A stretch of DNA of 64,000 nt, from NCBI RefSeq assembly GCF_021545845.1, contig NZ_CP088923.1:3782001-3846000 (forward strand), given 5' to 3'. Below the pieces are notes generated by a model. The model worked only from the letters and a program-made list of their open reading frames with translations. It made no database searches and had not been told where the DNA came from. Positions within the stretch are counted from its first letter, which is position 1; each line of letters begins with the position of its first letter. The DNA is from Rhodanobacter thiooxydans. Its GTDB lineage: Bacteria; Pseudomonadota; Gammaproteobacteria; Xanthomonadales; Rhodanobacteraceae. A program made the translations under genes and the position numbers. Shown one piece after another: positions 37,867-46,548 of this stretch.

Positions 37867-38248
37867 GTCGGAACATCTCGAGGAGGCTTGCGGGATGAAT
37901 GCTACGTCACCCCGGCGTTTGCTCCTATTCCCGCGCGCTCCGCCGTACCTACCTGTCCGCCTTCGCGGTCTTTCTCACCGCAGTATTCGCCTGCGGCAAC
38001 TGCACAGCGATTCGAACCAGGGGCGGCGACGCGGCACGATGTCGCGGATCGCCTCGCCATCGCGGCCGGGCAGGCGCGTTCCTGGTCGCTCGCGTATCCT
38101 AGGCAGTTGTCGCCGCGTCCATCCCGGCGCTCGCAAGGCACCGCGGCCACGGCCGCCCTCCCCGCGAGTCCCCGCCACCGGCCTGCCGGGTGGTCTGGCG
38201 TACGACTTCCCCGGCATCCGACAGCGCAACAAGGCGAGACGACCAACC
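37867..38248. other. Intergenic stretch between dusA and the ferredoxin reductase gene
   Basis: About 380 bp holding the divergent promoters of dusA and fpr. A plus-strand frame at 37899-38102 reads through a hydrophobic patch, but lacks a ribosome site and family resemblance; I do not call it. The translation is Arg/Pro-rich in all other frames. No repeat or strong hairpin seen. Confidence 0.5.
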
Positions 38249-39025
38249 ATGGTGGCAATGGCAACCGAGCACGTGATCGACGTGCGGCACTGGAACGACA
38301 GCCTGTTCTCCTTCCGCACCACGCGCGACCCCGGCTTCCGTTTCGACAGCGGCCAGTTCGTGATGATCGGGCTGGAGACGGAAGGCCGTCCGCTGATGCG
38401 GGCCTACTCCATCGCCAGCGCCAGCTGGGAGGAGCACCTGGAGTTCTTCTCGATCAAGGTGCCGAACGGCCCGCTGACCTCGCGCCTGCAGCACCTGCAA
38501 CCCGGCGACCCACTGATCGTCACGCGCAAACCCACCGGCACGCTGGTGCTGACCGACCTCAAGCCCGGCAAGTACCTGTACCTGCTCGGCACCGGCACCG
38601 GGCTGGCGCCGTTCATGAGCATCATCCGCGACCCGGACACCTACCAGCGCTTCGACCGCATCGTGCTGGCCCACGGCGTGCGCCGGGTCGAGGACCTCGC
38701 CTACGCCGACTACCTGGAAAATCAGCTGCCGCAGCACGACTACCTGGGCGAACTGGTGCGCGAGAAGCTGATCTACTACCCCACCGTGACGCGTGAGCCG
38801 TTCCGCCATCAGGGCCGCATCACCGATGCGACCGTTGACGGCACGATGGGTGCGGCGACCGGCCTGCCGCCGCTGAACCCGGCCACCGACCGCGTGATGC
38901 TGTGCGGCAGCCCGGCCATGCTGGAGGATCTCGGCGCCCTGCTCGACGGCCGCGGCTTCCACGCCTCGTCGCGCACACGCGAGCCGGGCGACTACGTGAT
39001 CGAGCGGGCGTTCGTGGAGAAGTAG
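38249..39025 (+). CDS. fpr: Ferredoxin--NADP(+) reductase
   Basis: FAD flavoenzyme moving electrons between NADPH and ferredoxin/flavodoxin. 258 residues from the ATG at 38249 (reads MVAMATEH; a second ATG at 38258 is equally possible). FAD motif RAYSIASA with the FAD-binding SIKVPNGPLTSRLQ loop, NADP motif LLGTGTGLAPFMSIIRD, LCGSPAML and the C-terminal VIERAFVEK ending. This is the bacterial Fpr subclass, linked in related bacteria to oxidative stress and Fe-S repair. Confidence 0.95.
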   Translation: MVAMATEHVIDVRHWNDSLFSFRTTRDPGFRFDSGQFVMIGLETEGRPLMRAYSIASASWEEHLEFFSIKVPNGPLTSRLQHLQPGDPLIVTRKPTGTLVLTDLKPGKYLYLLGTGTGLAPFMSIIRDPDTYQRFDRIVLAHGVRRVEDLAYADYLENQLPQHDYLGELVREKLIYYPTVTREPFRHQGRITDATVDGTMGAATGLPPLNPATDRVMLCGSPAMLEDLGALLDGRGFHASSRTREPGDYVIERAFVEK

Positions 39026-39141
39026 GGCGCGGTACGCTTCAACGGCCCATCCACAGCCCCGCTGCGCTCCGCCTGGGTGCGGCGCTTGTCCACGCGGGCA
39101 AACACCCGCACATCGGGCGCGACCAACCGGGAAAACTGCCG

Positions 39142-39621
39142 ATGGAAATCGCGCTCTACCTGCTCGCTGCACTGCTCATCCTCGGCGGCCTCGCCGGCAC
39201 CGTGCTGCCGATGCTGCCGGGCATCCCGATGATCTTCGGCGGCATCTGGCTGGTCGCCGCGCTCGATGGTTACCAACACCTGGGCCTGGCCTGGCTGCTG
39301 GTGATCGGCGTGCTCGGTGCGCTCGGCGTGCTGGTCGACTTCGTCGCCGGCACGCTGGGCGCCAAGCGGGTCGGCGCCAGTCCGCGCGCGTTGTGGGGCG
39401 CCACGCTCGGCACCGTGGTCGGCATGTTCCTCGGCATCCCGGGGCTGATCCTGGGGCCGTTCGTGGGCGCGCTGCTGGGCGAGCTCAGCGCCGGCGCCAG
39501 CGTGCTGCGCTCTACCCACGTCGGCGCCGGCACCTGGCTCGGGCTGCTCGCCGGCACCCTGGTCAAGCTGGTGATCTCGTTCCTGATGGTCGGCCTGTTC
39601 GGCCTGGCCATGCTGTTCTAG
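39142..39621 (+). CDS. DUF456 membrane protein
   Basis: 159 residues, about five hydrophobic segments with Gly-rich stretches: LAGTVLPMLPGIPMIFGGIW, VDFVAGTLGAKRVGASPRA, and GTVVGMFLGIPGLILGPFVG. This pattern is the DUF456 family of inner-membrane proteins of unknown function. Sits 70 bp before the DUF885 gene on the same strand. Confidence 0.85.
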   Translation: MEIALYLLAALLILGGLAGTVLPMLPGIPMIFGGIWLVAALDGYQHLGLAWLLVIGVLGALGVLVDFVAGTLGAKRVGASPRALWGATLGTVVGMFLGIPGLILGPFVGALLGELSAGASVLRSTHVGAGTWLGLLAGTLVKLVISFLMVGLFGLAMLF

Positions 39622-39689
39622 ACCTCCGGCACGGGCGCGCCGCGGCCGCCACCGGTTACGCTGCGCCGGTCATCCACGGAGGAAAACCC

Positions 39690-41462
39690 ATGCGCAAGAT
39701 CCCGGCCTTCGCCCTGGCCGCTACGCTGACCTTCGCCGGAGCGCTGCACGCGCAGGCTGCCCCCGCCGCATGGATCGAGCGCAGCAACGCCGACGCCAAG
39801 GTATTGCTGGATACCATCGCCCGCTTCAACCCGGAGTTTGCCAGCCAGGTCGGCCTGCCCGGCTATGACAGCAAGGTGGCGGACCTGAAGCCCGGCATCG
39901 ACGAGCGCTCGCGCGCCGCGCTGGTGCAAGCCAGGGACAGGCTCGGCAAGCTGCTCGCCACGGAGCAGGACCCGAACGTGCGCGGGGACCTCAAGATCAT
40001 GATCGAGACCACCGCGCAGCGGATCGAGGGCATCGACCTCGACCGCAAATACCTGCTGCCCTACCAGGACGTCGGCGCGCTGGTCTTCAACGGCGAGTTC
40101 GTCCTGCTCAAGGACGACGTCGACGTCGCGCGCCGTCCCGCCGCGCTCGCGCGCCTGCAGTGCTACGTCGGCAAGGCGCCCGGCTGCACGCCGGTCACCG
40201 AGCAGGCCAAGGCGCTGACCACGGCCCGGCTGGGCAACAAGGCGCTGCTCGGCCCCTACCAGGGTGAGGTCGAGCAGAAGCTCGCCAACACGCCGCGCTA
40301 CGTCGAAGGCATCCGCCAGCTGTTCGCCAAGTACAAGCTCGACACGCCCGAGGGCAAGGCCGCGCTCGACGCGCTCGATGCCCAGCTGAAGCAGTACGAC
40401 GCCTGGGTGCGCCATACCGTGCTGCCGCACGCGCGCACCGACTTCCGCCTGCCCGAGCCGCTGTACGCCTACCGCCTGCGGCAGGTCGGCATCGACATCC
40501 CGCCCGAGCAGCTGATGAAGCAGGCCGAGCTCGAGTTCATGGAGCTGCGCGGCATGATGCAGGTGATGGCGCCGGCGGTGGCCAAGGCCGAGGGCATCCA
40601 CGCCACCGACTATCGTGACGTGTTCAAGGCGCTGAAGCAGCAGCAGCTTGCCCGCGACCAGGTCGAACCGTGGTACCACGAGGTGCTCGGCCACATCGAG
40701 GACATCATCCGCCGCGAACACATCGTCACCCTGCCGCAGCGCCAGATGCAGATGCGCGTGGCTTCGGAGGCCGAATCCGCGGCACAGCCGGCGCCGCACA
40801 TGGACCCGCCGCCGTTCCTCAACAATCACGGCGAGCGCGGCACCTTCGTGCTGACCATGGGCAACCCGGCGGCGAACGGCGACAAGAGCCAGGCCTACGA
40901 CGACTTCACCTTCAAGGCCGCCGCGTGGACGCTGACCGCGCACGAAGGCCGGCCCGGCCACGAGCTGCAGTTCGCCGCAATGGTCGAGCGCGGCGTATCG
41001 CTGGCGCGCAGCCTGTTCGCCTTCAACAGCGTCAACGTGGAAGGCTGGGCGCTGTACGCGGAGTCCGAGATGCTGCCGTATGAGCCGCCGGCCGGCCAGT
41101 TCGCCGCACTGCAGGCAAGATTGCAGCGTGCCGCCCGCGCGTATCTGGATCCGATGCTCAACCTGGGCCTGATCACGCCCGAGCGCGCGCAGCAGGTGCT
41201 GGTGCGCGAGGTCGGCCTGTCCGAGCCGATGGCACGGCAGGAGATCAACCGCTACACGTTCCGCGCGCCCGGCCAGGCCACCGCGTACTTCTACGGCTAC
41301 CTACGCCTGCAGCAGCTGCGCCTGCAGACCGAGCTGGCGCTGGGTCCGAAGTTCGACCGCCTGGCCTTCAACGACTTCGTGATCGGCCAGGGCCTGCTGC
41401 CGCCGGAGCAGCTGGCCGAAGCGGTGCGCACCCAGTTCGTGCCGGCGCAGCGCAAGCACTGA
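39690..41462 (+). CDS. DUF885-family protein, probable secreted metallopeptidase
   Basis: 590 residues from the ATG at 39690 with GGAGG 7 bp upstream. Signal peptide at 1-23 (FALAATLTFAGALHAQA). Characteristic DUF885 motif with HExxH-type zinc site: TAHEGRPGHELQFAAM, followed by a conserved FNSVNVEGWALYAESE Glu segment. Family members are thought to be gluzincin-like peptidases; activity is rarely demonstrated. The stop codon is part of the first arm of the hairpin array that follows. Confidence 0.88.
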   Translation: MRKIPAFALAATLTFAGALHAQAAPAAWIERSNADAKVLLDTIARFNPEFASQVGLPGYDSKVADLKPGIDERSRAALVQARDRLGKLLATEQDPNVRGDLKIMIETTAQRIEGIDLDRKYLLPYQDVGALVFNGEFVLLKDDVDVARRPAALARLQCYVGKAPGCTPVTEQAKALTTARLGNKALLGPYQGEVEQKLANTPRYVEGIRQLFAKYKLDTPEGKAALDALDAQLKQYDAWVRHTVLPHARTDFRLPEPLYAYRLRQVGIDIPPEQLMKQAELEFMELRGMMQVMAPAVAKAEGIHATDYRDVFKALKQQQLARDQVEPWYHEVLGHIEDIIRREHIVTLPQRQMQMRVASEAESAAQPAPHMDPPPFLNNHGERGTFVLTMGNPAANGDKSQAYDDFTFKAAAWTLTAHEGRPGHELQFAAMVERGVSLARSLFAFNSVNVEGWALYAESEMLPYEPPAGQFAALQARLQRAARAYLDPMLNLGLITPERAQQVLVREVGLSEPMARQEINRYTFRAPGQATAYFYGYLRLQQLRLQTELALGPKFDRLAFNDFVIGQGLLPPEQLAEAVRTQFVPAQRKH

Positions 41463-41600
41463 GAGGTTGTGACTATTCAACCTCTCAGACCGGCCACGAG
41501 GGCCGGGCATGAAACAGTCACACATGACTGTTTCATGTGAGCGAGTCCGGGCGTGTACCGGACTCGCGATCGAAGAAAACCACAGGATGTGGTTTTCTTC
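41460..41600. repeat. Array of five consecutive perfect hairpins abutting an insertion sequence
   Basis: Five perfect inverted repeats follow one another with only 1-4 nt between them. H1 41460-41487 (TGAGAGGTTG, 10-bp stem, 8-nt loop, including the upstream stop codon); H2 41490-41506 (CCGGCC, 6 bp, loop 5); H3 41508-41537 (CATGAAACAGTCA, 13 bp, loop 4); H4 41541-41567 (GCGAGTCCGG, 10 bp, loop 7); H5 41572-41600 (GAAGAAAACCACA, 13 bp, loop 3). 104 of 141 nt are paired. Arms are unrelated to each other. No T-tract. Eleven bases later the IS element begins. Function unknown. Confidence 0.9.
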
Positions 41601-41611
41601 ACAAGCTCTGA

Positions 41612-42827
41612 GAGGGTGTCGACAAAACAAAAATAGGCTGCGAACATGCCGTAAACAGGCACTTTGGGCGGGTTTGAATGAGCAAGACCGAGGCGACGCC
41701 GGTGAAACGAGGGCGCAAGCCGAGCCTGAACGCAGGGCATGTCACCGCCTTGCGTACCATCGTGAAGGCATCGCCGCACGCGACCTTGGACGAGGTGACC
41801 GGCGCGTTGCGTGAGCAAACGAAGGTCAAGGTCTGTTCGGCCACGGTGCGCAAGGCGCTGCGGCAGGCCGGTATCCACAAGGCGAAGCCTGCCATCGCCA
41901 AGCCGGAACCCACGCCGGCGGATGGTGCACCCCAACGCTATGGCTATACGGCAAGGCATCGGCGCAAGGAAGGTGCCAGCGGCATGAACACCGACCTGAC
42001 CGACGCGGAATGGGCGTGGGTGGCTGACTTGTTCGAGCGCGATGGCGGGCAGGGGCGGCCCGTAAGCTATGCGCGCAAACGCGTCGTCGACGCCTGTTGT
42101 TATGTGGTGCGCACGGGGTGCGCCTGGCGCTTGCTGCCCAAGAGCTTCCCGCCGTGGGCCAGTGTCCACAAGACGTTCAGCCGCTGGGCGAAGGCCGGTT
42201 TGTTCGAAGCCATGCATGATCGTCTGCGCGCCCAGTGGCGGGAACGCGAAGGCCGCAAGCCCGAGCCCACGGCCGGCGTGATCGACGCACAAAGCAACCG
42301 CAGCAGCGCGCAAGGCGGCATGACTGGACGCGACGCCGGCAAGAAGGTCAAGGGTCGCAAACGCCACCTGTTGGTGGACACGCTCGGGTGGTTGTTGGCG
42401 GTGAGCGTGACCGCCGCCAGTGTGCAGGATCGCGATGCCGCGCCCGCCGTTGTGGATCAAGCCGTTGCCAAGGTTCCTGGACTGCTCAAGCTCTATGCCG
42501 ACGGCGCCTACGCCGGCAAGTGCAAGGAAGGCATCGAGGCCGCGCACCCGAGCTTGAAGGTCGAGATCGTTCGCCACCCGCAAAACCGCAACACGGGATC
42601 GTGGCAGGGTGCACAGCTTCCGCTACTGCCCGACCCCGTGGCCAAAGGCTTCGTCGTCCTTGCCAAACGCTGGGTGGTTGAGCGCACCCATGCCTGGAAC
42701 GAGCGCGCCCGGCGACTGATGGTGCACCATGATCGCTCCGCATGGGCACCGGTGGCTTGGGTCTGGTTAGTCGAAGCGCGTATCCTCGCCACTAGACTCG
42801 CAAGCTGATTGTTTTGTCGACACCCTC
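41612..42827 (+). mobile_element. IS5-family insertion sequence, IS1031-like
   Basis: 1216-bp element. Terminal inverted repeats GAGGGTGTCGACAAAACAA at the left and its complement at 42809-42827 on the right are perfect over 19 bp. A 3-bp direct repeat TGA flanks both ends (41609-41611 and 42828-42830), matching the TNA target duplication of the IS1031 group. One intact transposase gene. It separates the convergent DUF885 and TfoX-domain genes; its right end lies 3 bp from the TfoX stop. Confidence 0.93.
41678..42808 (+). CDS. IS5-family transposase with N-terminal IS630-like HTH domain
   Basis: 376 residues, intact. Residues 1-70 form a helix-turn-helix region (RGRKPSLNAGHVTALRTIV, then ATLDEVTGAL and CSATVRKALRQAGIHK) of the type seen in IS630 transposases; a linker leads to the IS5 DUF4096-like part (LTDAEWAWVADLF) and the DDE domain with Asp in GVIDAQSNRSS, Asp in LYADGAYAGK and Glu in VERTHAWNERARRL. 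It ends 19 bp from the right inverted repeat. Single frame, no programmed frameshift needed, so the element may be active. Confidence 0.93.
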   Translation: MSKTEATPVKRGRKPSLNAGHVTALRTIVKASPHATLDEVTGALREQTKVKVCSATVRKALRQAGIHKAKPAIAKPEPTPADGAPQRYGYTARHRRKEGASGMNTDLTDAEWAWVADLFERDGGQGRPVSYARKRVVDACCYVVRTGCAWRLLPKSFPPWASVHKTFSRWAKAGLFEAMHDRLRAQWREREGRKPEPTAGVIDAQSNRSSAQGGMTGRDAGKKVKGRKRHLLVDTLGWLLAVSVTAASVQDRDAAPAVVDQAVAKVPGLLKLYADGAYAGKCKEGIEAAHPSLKVEIVRHPQNRNTGSWQGAQLPLLPDPVAKGFVVLAKRWVVERTHAWNERARRLMVHHDRSAWAPVAWVWLVEARILATRLAS

Positions 42828-42833
42828 TGAGCA

Positions 42834-43166
42834 TCAGCGCCGCGCGCTCTTTGCCAGCCAGCCGGCAAGCTGCACGGTGTCGCGGCTGAGCGCGGCGGGC
42901 AGCACGATGTAGTGCCGGCTCGGCGCCGCGCCGGGTTTCGCGATCAGCCGCGCGGTGCCTGCAAGCCGCAGCAGCACCGGCTGGTCGGCGGGCGCCAGTT
43001 TCAGGGCCAGCCCGCCTGGCGTCAGCCACGCGCACGGCTGCTCGTCGAGGTAGGCCATGAGCGCGCCGAACATCGGCTGGAAGCGCAACTCGTGCGGACG
43101 GCCCAGGTGGGTGGCCGCATCTTCCAGTTCGCGGCGCAGCGCCGCGAGGCCCGGCGGCACGCTCAT
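42834..43166 (-). CDS. TfoX N-terminal-domain protein
   Basis: 110 residues from the ATG at 43166, which overlaps nothing upstream but whose first bases overlap the stop of the next gene listed on its 5' side (ATGA). The TfoX/Sxy N-terminal fold is recognisable: HELRFQPMFGALMAYLDEQP and GLALKLAPADQPVLLRLAG. TfoX/Sxy regulators promote competence, but single-domain relatives are often of unknown role. The IS inserted just 3 bp beyond its stop, leaving the gene intact. Confidence 0.8.
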   Translation of the reverse strand: MSVPPGLAALRRELEDAATHLGRPHELRFQPMFGALMAYLDEQPCAWLTPGGLALKLAPADQPVLLRLAGTARLIAKPGAAPSRHYIVLPAALSRDTVQLAGWLAKSARR

Positions 43167-43825
43167 GCCGGGTCGGGAATCACATACAGCAACACAGCGA
43201 GGAAGTGCAGCACGCTGCCGGCCAGCACGAATACGTGCCACAGCGCGTGGTGGTACGGCAGCCGCCGCCACAGGTAGAACGGCACGCCCAGCGTATAAGC
43301 CAGCCCGCCGGCCAGCAGCAGCACGATGCCGCCGGTCTGCAGATGCTCGCTGAGCGGCTTGAACGCGACCATGCCGATCCAGCCCATGCCCACGTACAGC
43401 AGCACCGCCAGCCTGTGGTAACGCCCGAGCAGGCCCAGCTCCAGCGCACTGCCGGCCAGTGCCAGCGCCCACACCGCCACGAACAGGCTCCAGCCCCACG
43501 CCCCCGGCAGAGCCACCAGGGTGAACGGGGTGTAGGTGCCGGCGATCAGCACGTAGATCGCGATGTGGTCGAGCGCACGCAGCGTCGGCTTTGCGGCCGC
43601 CACGGGGATCGAGTGATAGAGCGTGGAGGCGGTGTACAGCAGCACCAGCGAGGTGCCGAACACCGCGCAGGCCACCACCGTCAGCGCATTGCCGTGCAGC
43701 GCGGCGAACGCCACCAGCGTCGCCAGCCCGGCAATGCTGAGCACGATGCCGAGACCATGCACGATGCTGCTGGCCAGCTCGTCGCCGAAGCTGTAACGGG
43801 GAATCGCCGCGACGGAGGTGGACAT
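43163..43825 (-). CDS. Hemolysin III family membrane protein
   Basis: 220 residues, seven transmembrane helices. Hallmark residues of the PAQR/HlyIII superfamily: DELASSIVHGLGIVLS near the N-terminus, YTASTLYHSIP with Ser and His, LDHIAIYVLIAGTYTPF with Asp-His, and the C-terminal YHHALWHVFVLAGSVLHF His cluster forming a probable zinc site. Member of the TrhA/YqfA group, linked to membrane homeostasis; actual haemolysis is unproven. It is upstream of, and overlaps by 4 bp, the TfoX-domain gene. Confidence 0.93.
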   Translation of the reverse strand: MSTSVAAIPRYSFGDELASSIVHGLGIVLSIAGLATLVAFAALHGNALTVVACAVFGTSLVLLYTASTLYHSIPVAAAKPTLRALDHIAIYVLIAGTYTPFTLVALPGAWGWSLFVAVWALALAGSALELGLLGRYHRLAVLLYVGMGWIGMVAFKPLSEHLQTGGIVLLLAGGLAYTLGVPFYLWRRLPYHHALWHVFVLAGSVLHFLAVLLYVIPDPA

Positions 43826-43948
43826 GGCATGGCTCCCGGATCCGGTTCGCGCCTACCTTAGCGGGCGCACCGGCGCTTGCCTACCGGCGACAATCCCACG
43901 CGGGAATACCGATTCCCCATGCCCCTCCCGCCAAAGGCCATGGCATTC

Positions 43949-43979
43949 GGCGAGGCGGACCTGCACTGCCCGCCTCGCC
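43949..43979 (-). terminator. Hairpin downstream of the siderophore receptor gene
   Basis: GGCGAGGCGG and CCGCCTCGCC pair perfectly over 10 bp with an 11-nt loop, 6 bp beyond the receptor stop. No T-tract follows on the minus strand, so it is a hairpin terminator or RNA-stabilising structure rather than a textbook intrinsic terminator. Confidence 0.5.
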
Positions 43980-43984
43980 ATGGT

Positions 43985-46126
43985 TCAGAGCCTGACGTTC
44001 ACCCCCAGGTAGAACGCGCGCGGCGAACCCGGGGTGATGTTGTTGTCGTTGTGCGCGCTGACGAAATACCGCTTGTCGAAAAGATTCTCGACATTGAGCT
44101 GCAACCGCAGCTGCGGACTCAGCGTCAGGAACACCGCCGCGTCGTAGCGGGTATAGCCCTTCAGCGTCACCTTATTGCTGGTGGAGGCGAACACCGACCC
44201 TTGATGGATCGCGCCGATGCCCGCACCCCACATCGGAGTGAAGTCGTAGCGGTTCCACAGCGAGGCACTGTGCTTGGGCAACTGCGCCAGCCGGGTGCCG
44301 GCGGGGAGACTCGGCGACAACGGCCTGGTGATCTCGCCCTCCTGCCAGGCATAGCCGCCCATGACGCTCCACGCCGAAGTCAGCCTGCCGCTGAAACCGA
44401 GCTCGACGCCCTTGATGCGCTGGCCGTCCACCAGCAGCGACTGCGGCACACCCGGGTTGGTCGCCGGGTCCCAGGCCGGGTTGGTCACCGCCACGTTGCT
44501 GCGGTCGAGCCGGTAGACCGCCGCGGTCAGCGCCAGCGCGGGGCTCACATCCCACTTCGCGCCGAGTTCGCGGTTGGTGAACCGCTCCGGCTCCAGTGTG
44601 CGGTTGCCCAGCGTAAGCGAGGTGAGCTGCTCGCCCGCGCGTGGCTGGTGGGCGATGCTGTAGCTGGCGTACAGCGACAGCGGTTCAACCGGCTTGTAGA
44701 CCAGGCCCGCGCGCGGCGACACCAGGTTGTCGGTGCTGGAGAAATCCTGGCCACTGCGATGGTCGTGGAAATCGACCGTGAAGCGGTCGTAGCGCAGACC
44801 GAGGACCGCCTGCCATTGCGGCGAGAACTCGATCTGGTCCTGGAGATACAGCGCGGCGACCTTGGCGATGCCGTGATTGCTGGGGTCGGTCGCGCTCTGC
44901 CGGAAATCGACCGGCAGCGTGTAGCGCGGGTCCGACACCGGCACCCTGGCCGAAGTCCCGGCGAAGGCGGGTCCGCCAAAATAGCCGGTGCGACGGAAAT
45001 TGTCGGTGCTCTGGCGGCCCAGCTCGAGTCCGCCGAGCAGGGTGTGGTGGACTGCGCCGGTCACCAGTTCATACGTAAGGTCGGTCTGGTTGAACAGATT
45101 CCGGCGCCGGGTGGCATTGCTGTAGGCCGAGATCGACACCTGCGTGCCGGCGGCGTTGACCGCACCGGGAAATACATTCTGGTAGAACTTGTCGTAGTCG
45201 GCGTAGCGGGTGCGGTTGCGCAGGCTCACGCCGTTGCCGAAATCGTGGTCGACCAGGGCATTGAACGCGTCCACCGTGACCCAGGTCGGGCTCTGCCGCG
45301 GATCGCCGAAGAAGGTCGAGGCGGCGGTGGGCAGCGGCAACCCCCGGTATGACGGCACGCCGCGGTCGGTGACCCGCTCGTCGCGGAAGTGCTCGTAGCC
45401 CAGCGTCACCTGGGTGCGCTCGCCGGCGCGCAACGCGAGCGTCGGATTGATGCCGTAGCGCTTCAGCGTGACGCCGTCGCGGTAACTCCCGGAATCCTCG
45501 TACAGCCCGGTCACACGGAACGCGGCACTGTCCCCGACCGGCTCGCCGAAGTCGGCGGTAAGGCGCCGGCGCTGCTGCTCGCCCAGTTGCAGCGACAGCT
45601 CGCGGTGCTGCTGGCCATCGGCCGCCTTGCTGACCCGGTTGAGCACGCCGCCGGAACCGCCGCGCCCGAAGATCATCGCGTTCGGCCCCTTCAGCGCCTC
45701 CACCCGTTCGATGTTGTACAGGTCGCGGAAGTACTGCACGTCGTCGCGCATGCCGTCGATGAACAGATCGGCGGTGGAGCCGTTGCCGCGCAATATCGGC
45801 GCATCGCGGTGGCCCTCGCCCTGCCCCATGCCGACGCCGGGCATGTAGCGCACGGCGTCGGCCATGCTCGTCATCGCCAGGTCGCGGATCAGGTCGCCGG
45901 TCACCACCGTGATCGACTGCGGGATATCGCGCAGCAGGGAACGCGTCCGGGTCGCCGTGTCGGTACCGGCCGCCGCGTAGCCGTCGACACTCGCCGCGCG
46001 GACATTGACCGGCTTGAGATTGGTGGCCTGTTCCGGACCCGACGCGGATCCGGCGACGACGGGCGGGGCGAACGCGAGAAGCAGCGCCGCAGCGAGCGCC
46101 GCAGTGAGAGGGTTTGGATTGGACAT
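43985..46126 (-). CDS. TonB-dependent siderophore receptor (catecholate type)
   Basis: 713 residues: signal peptide (ALLLAFAPPVVAGSA), plug domain with the TonB-box-like lead PVNVRAASVDGY and RDIPQSITVVTGDLIRDLA, then GVGMGQGEGHRDAPILRGNG, NIERVEALKGPNAMIFGRGG, and a 22-strand barrel ending in NVENLFDKRYFVSAHNDNN and a terminal FYLGVNVRL. The overall pattern is closest to Fiu/FepA-like ferric-catecholate receptors. A Fur-like site lies upstream, and a tonB gene is divergent, suggesting a small iron-regulated pair. Confidence 0.93.
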   Translation of the reverse strand: MSNPNPLTAALAAALLLAFAPPVVAGSASGPEQATNLKPVNVRAASVDGYAAAGTDTATRTRSLLRDIPQSITVVTGDLIRDLAMTSMADAVRYMPGVGMGQGEGHRDAPILRGNGSTADLFIDGMRDDVQYFRDLYNIERVEALKGPNAMIFGRGGSGGVLNRVSKAADGQQHRELSLQLGEQQRRRLTADFGEPVGDSAAFRVTGLYEDSGSYRDGVTLKRYGINPTLALRAGERTQVTLGYEHFRDERVTDRGVPSYRGLPLPTAASTFFGDPRQSPTWVTVDAFNALVDHDFGNGVSLRNRTRYADYDKFYQNVFPGAVNAAGTQVSISAYSNATRRRNLFNQTDLTYELVTGAVHHTLLGGLELGRQSTDNFRRTGYFGGPAFAGTSARVPVSDPRYTLPVDFRQSATDPSNHGIAKVAALYLQDQIEFSPQWQAVLGLRYDRFTVDFHDHRSGQDFSSTDNLVSPRAGLVYKPVEPLSLYASYSIAHQPRAGEQLTSLTLGNRTLEPERFTNRELGAKWDVSPALALTAAVYRLDRSNVAVTNPAWDPATNPGVPQSLLVDGQRIKGVELGFSGRLTSAWSVMGGYAWQEGEITRPLSPSLPAGTRLAQLPKHSASLWNRYDFTPMWGAGIGAIHQGSVFASTSNKVTLKGYTRYDAAVFLTLSPQLRLQLNVENLFDKRYFVSAHNDNNITPGSPRAFYLGVNVRL

Positions 46127-46183
46127 GGAGCTGCCTTGGGTGGATGGGCGGGCACATCGGCCCGGTTGGGCATAGGACGATAT

Positions 46184-46198
46184 TGATATTTATTCTCG
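46184..46198. promoter_or_regulatory. Fur-box-like site upstream of the siderophore receptor
   Basis: TGATATTTATTCTCG matches the Fur consensus TGATAATNATTATCA at 11 of 14 defined positions and lies in an AT-rich patch about 60 bp before the receptor ATG. Regulation by Fur is inferred from the match and the gene function. Confidence 0.65.
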
Positions 46199-46548
46199 TT
46201 TGCAAGATCTTACGATTGCTCCGCTTGCGCCTTCCACGCCATGCGGGAAGCTGCGCAACGATTGGCTTCAAGGCACCGCACCGCACGCCCGGCCGCCGCG
46301 AATCCACGCCCGCCCCGGTCCGTGATCGCAGCCGGAACCCGTTCGCGGTGGGCCGCACCCAGCCGTCCGCACGGCCGCCTGCCGCGCCGGCCGGCGCACC
46401 GAACCGCCCTTCGACGAATAGCCTTCTGGACGGCCACTTGCGCGGAAATTCGCGCCGGGCATAGCCTGCAGGCGCGTCCCCACGATCCCCCTGCGCCCCC
46501 GCGCAGCGTGCACGGATGCATCCAGCCCATCGCTGTCAGGAGGTCGCC
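46199..46548. other. Intergenic stretch between receptor and tonB
   Basis: About 350 bp with Arg/Pro/Ala-rich translations in every frame and no recognisable gene, repeat or intrinsic terminator. It presumably contains the tonB promoter; the ribosome site CAGGAGG lies at its right end. Confidence 0.5.

Noticed and set aside
37899..38102. Small hydrophobic frame between dusA and fpr
   Set aside because: It lacks a ribosome site and family resemblance, and it lies in the probable promoter region of fpr.
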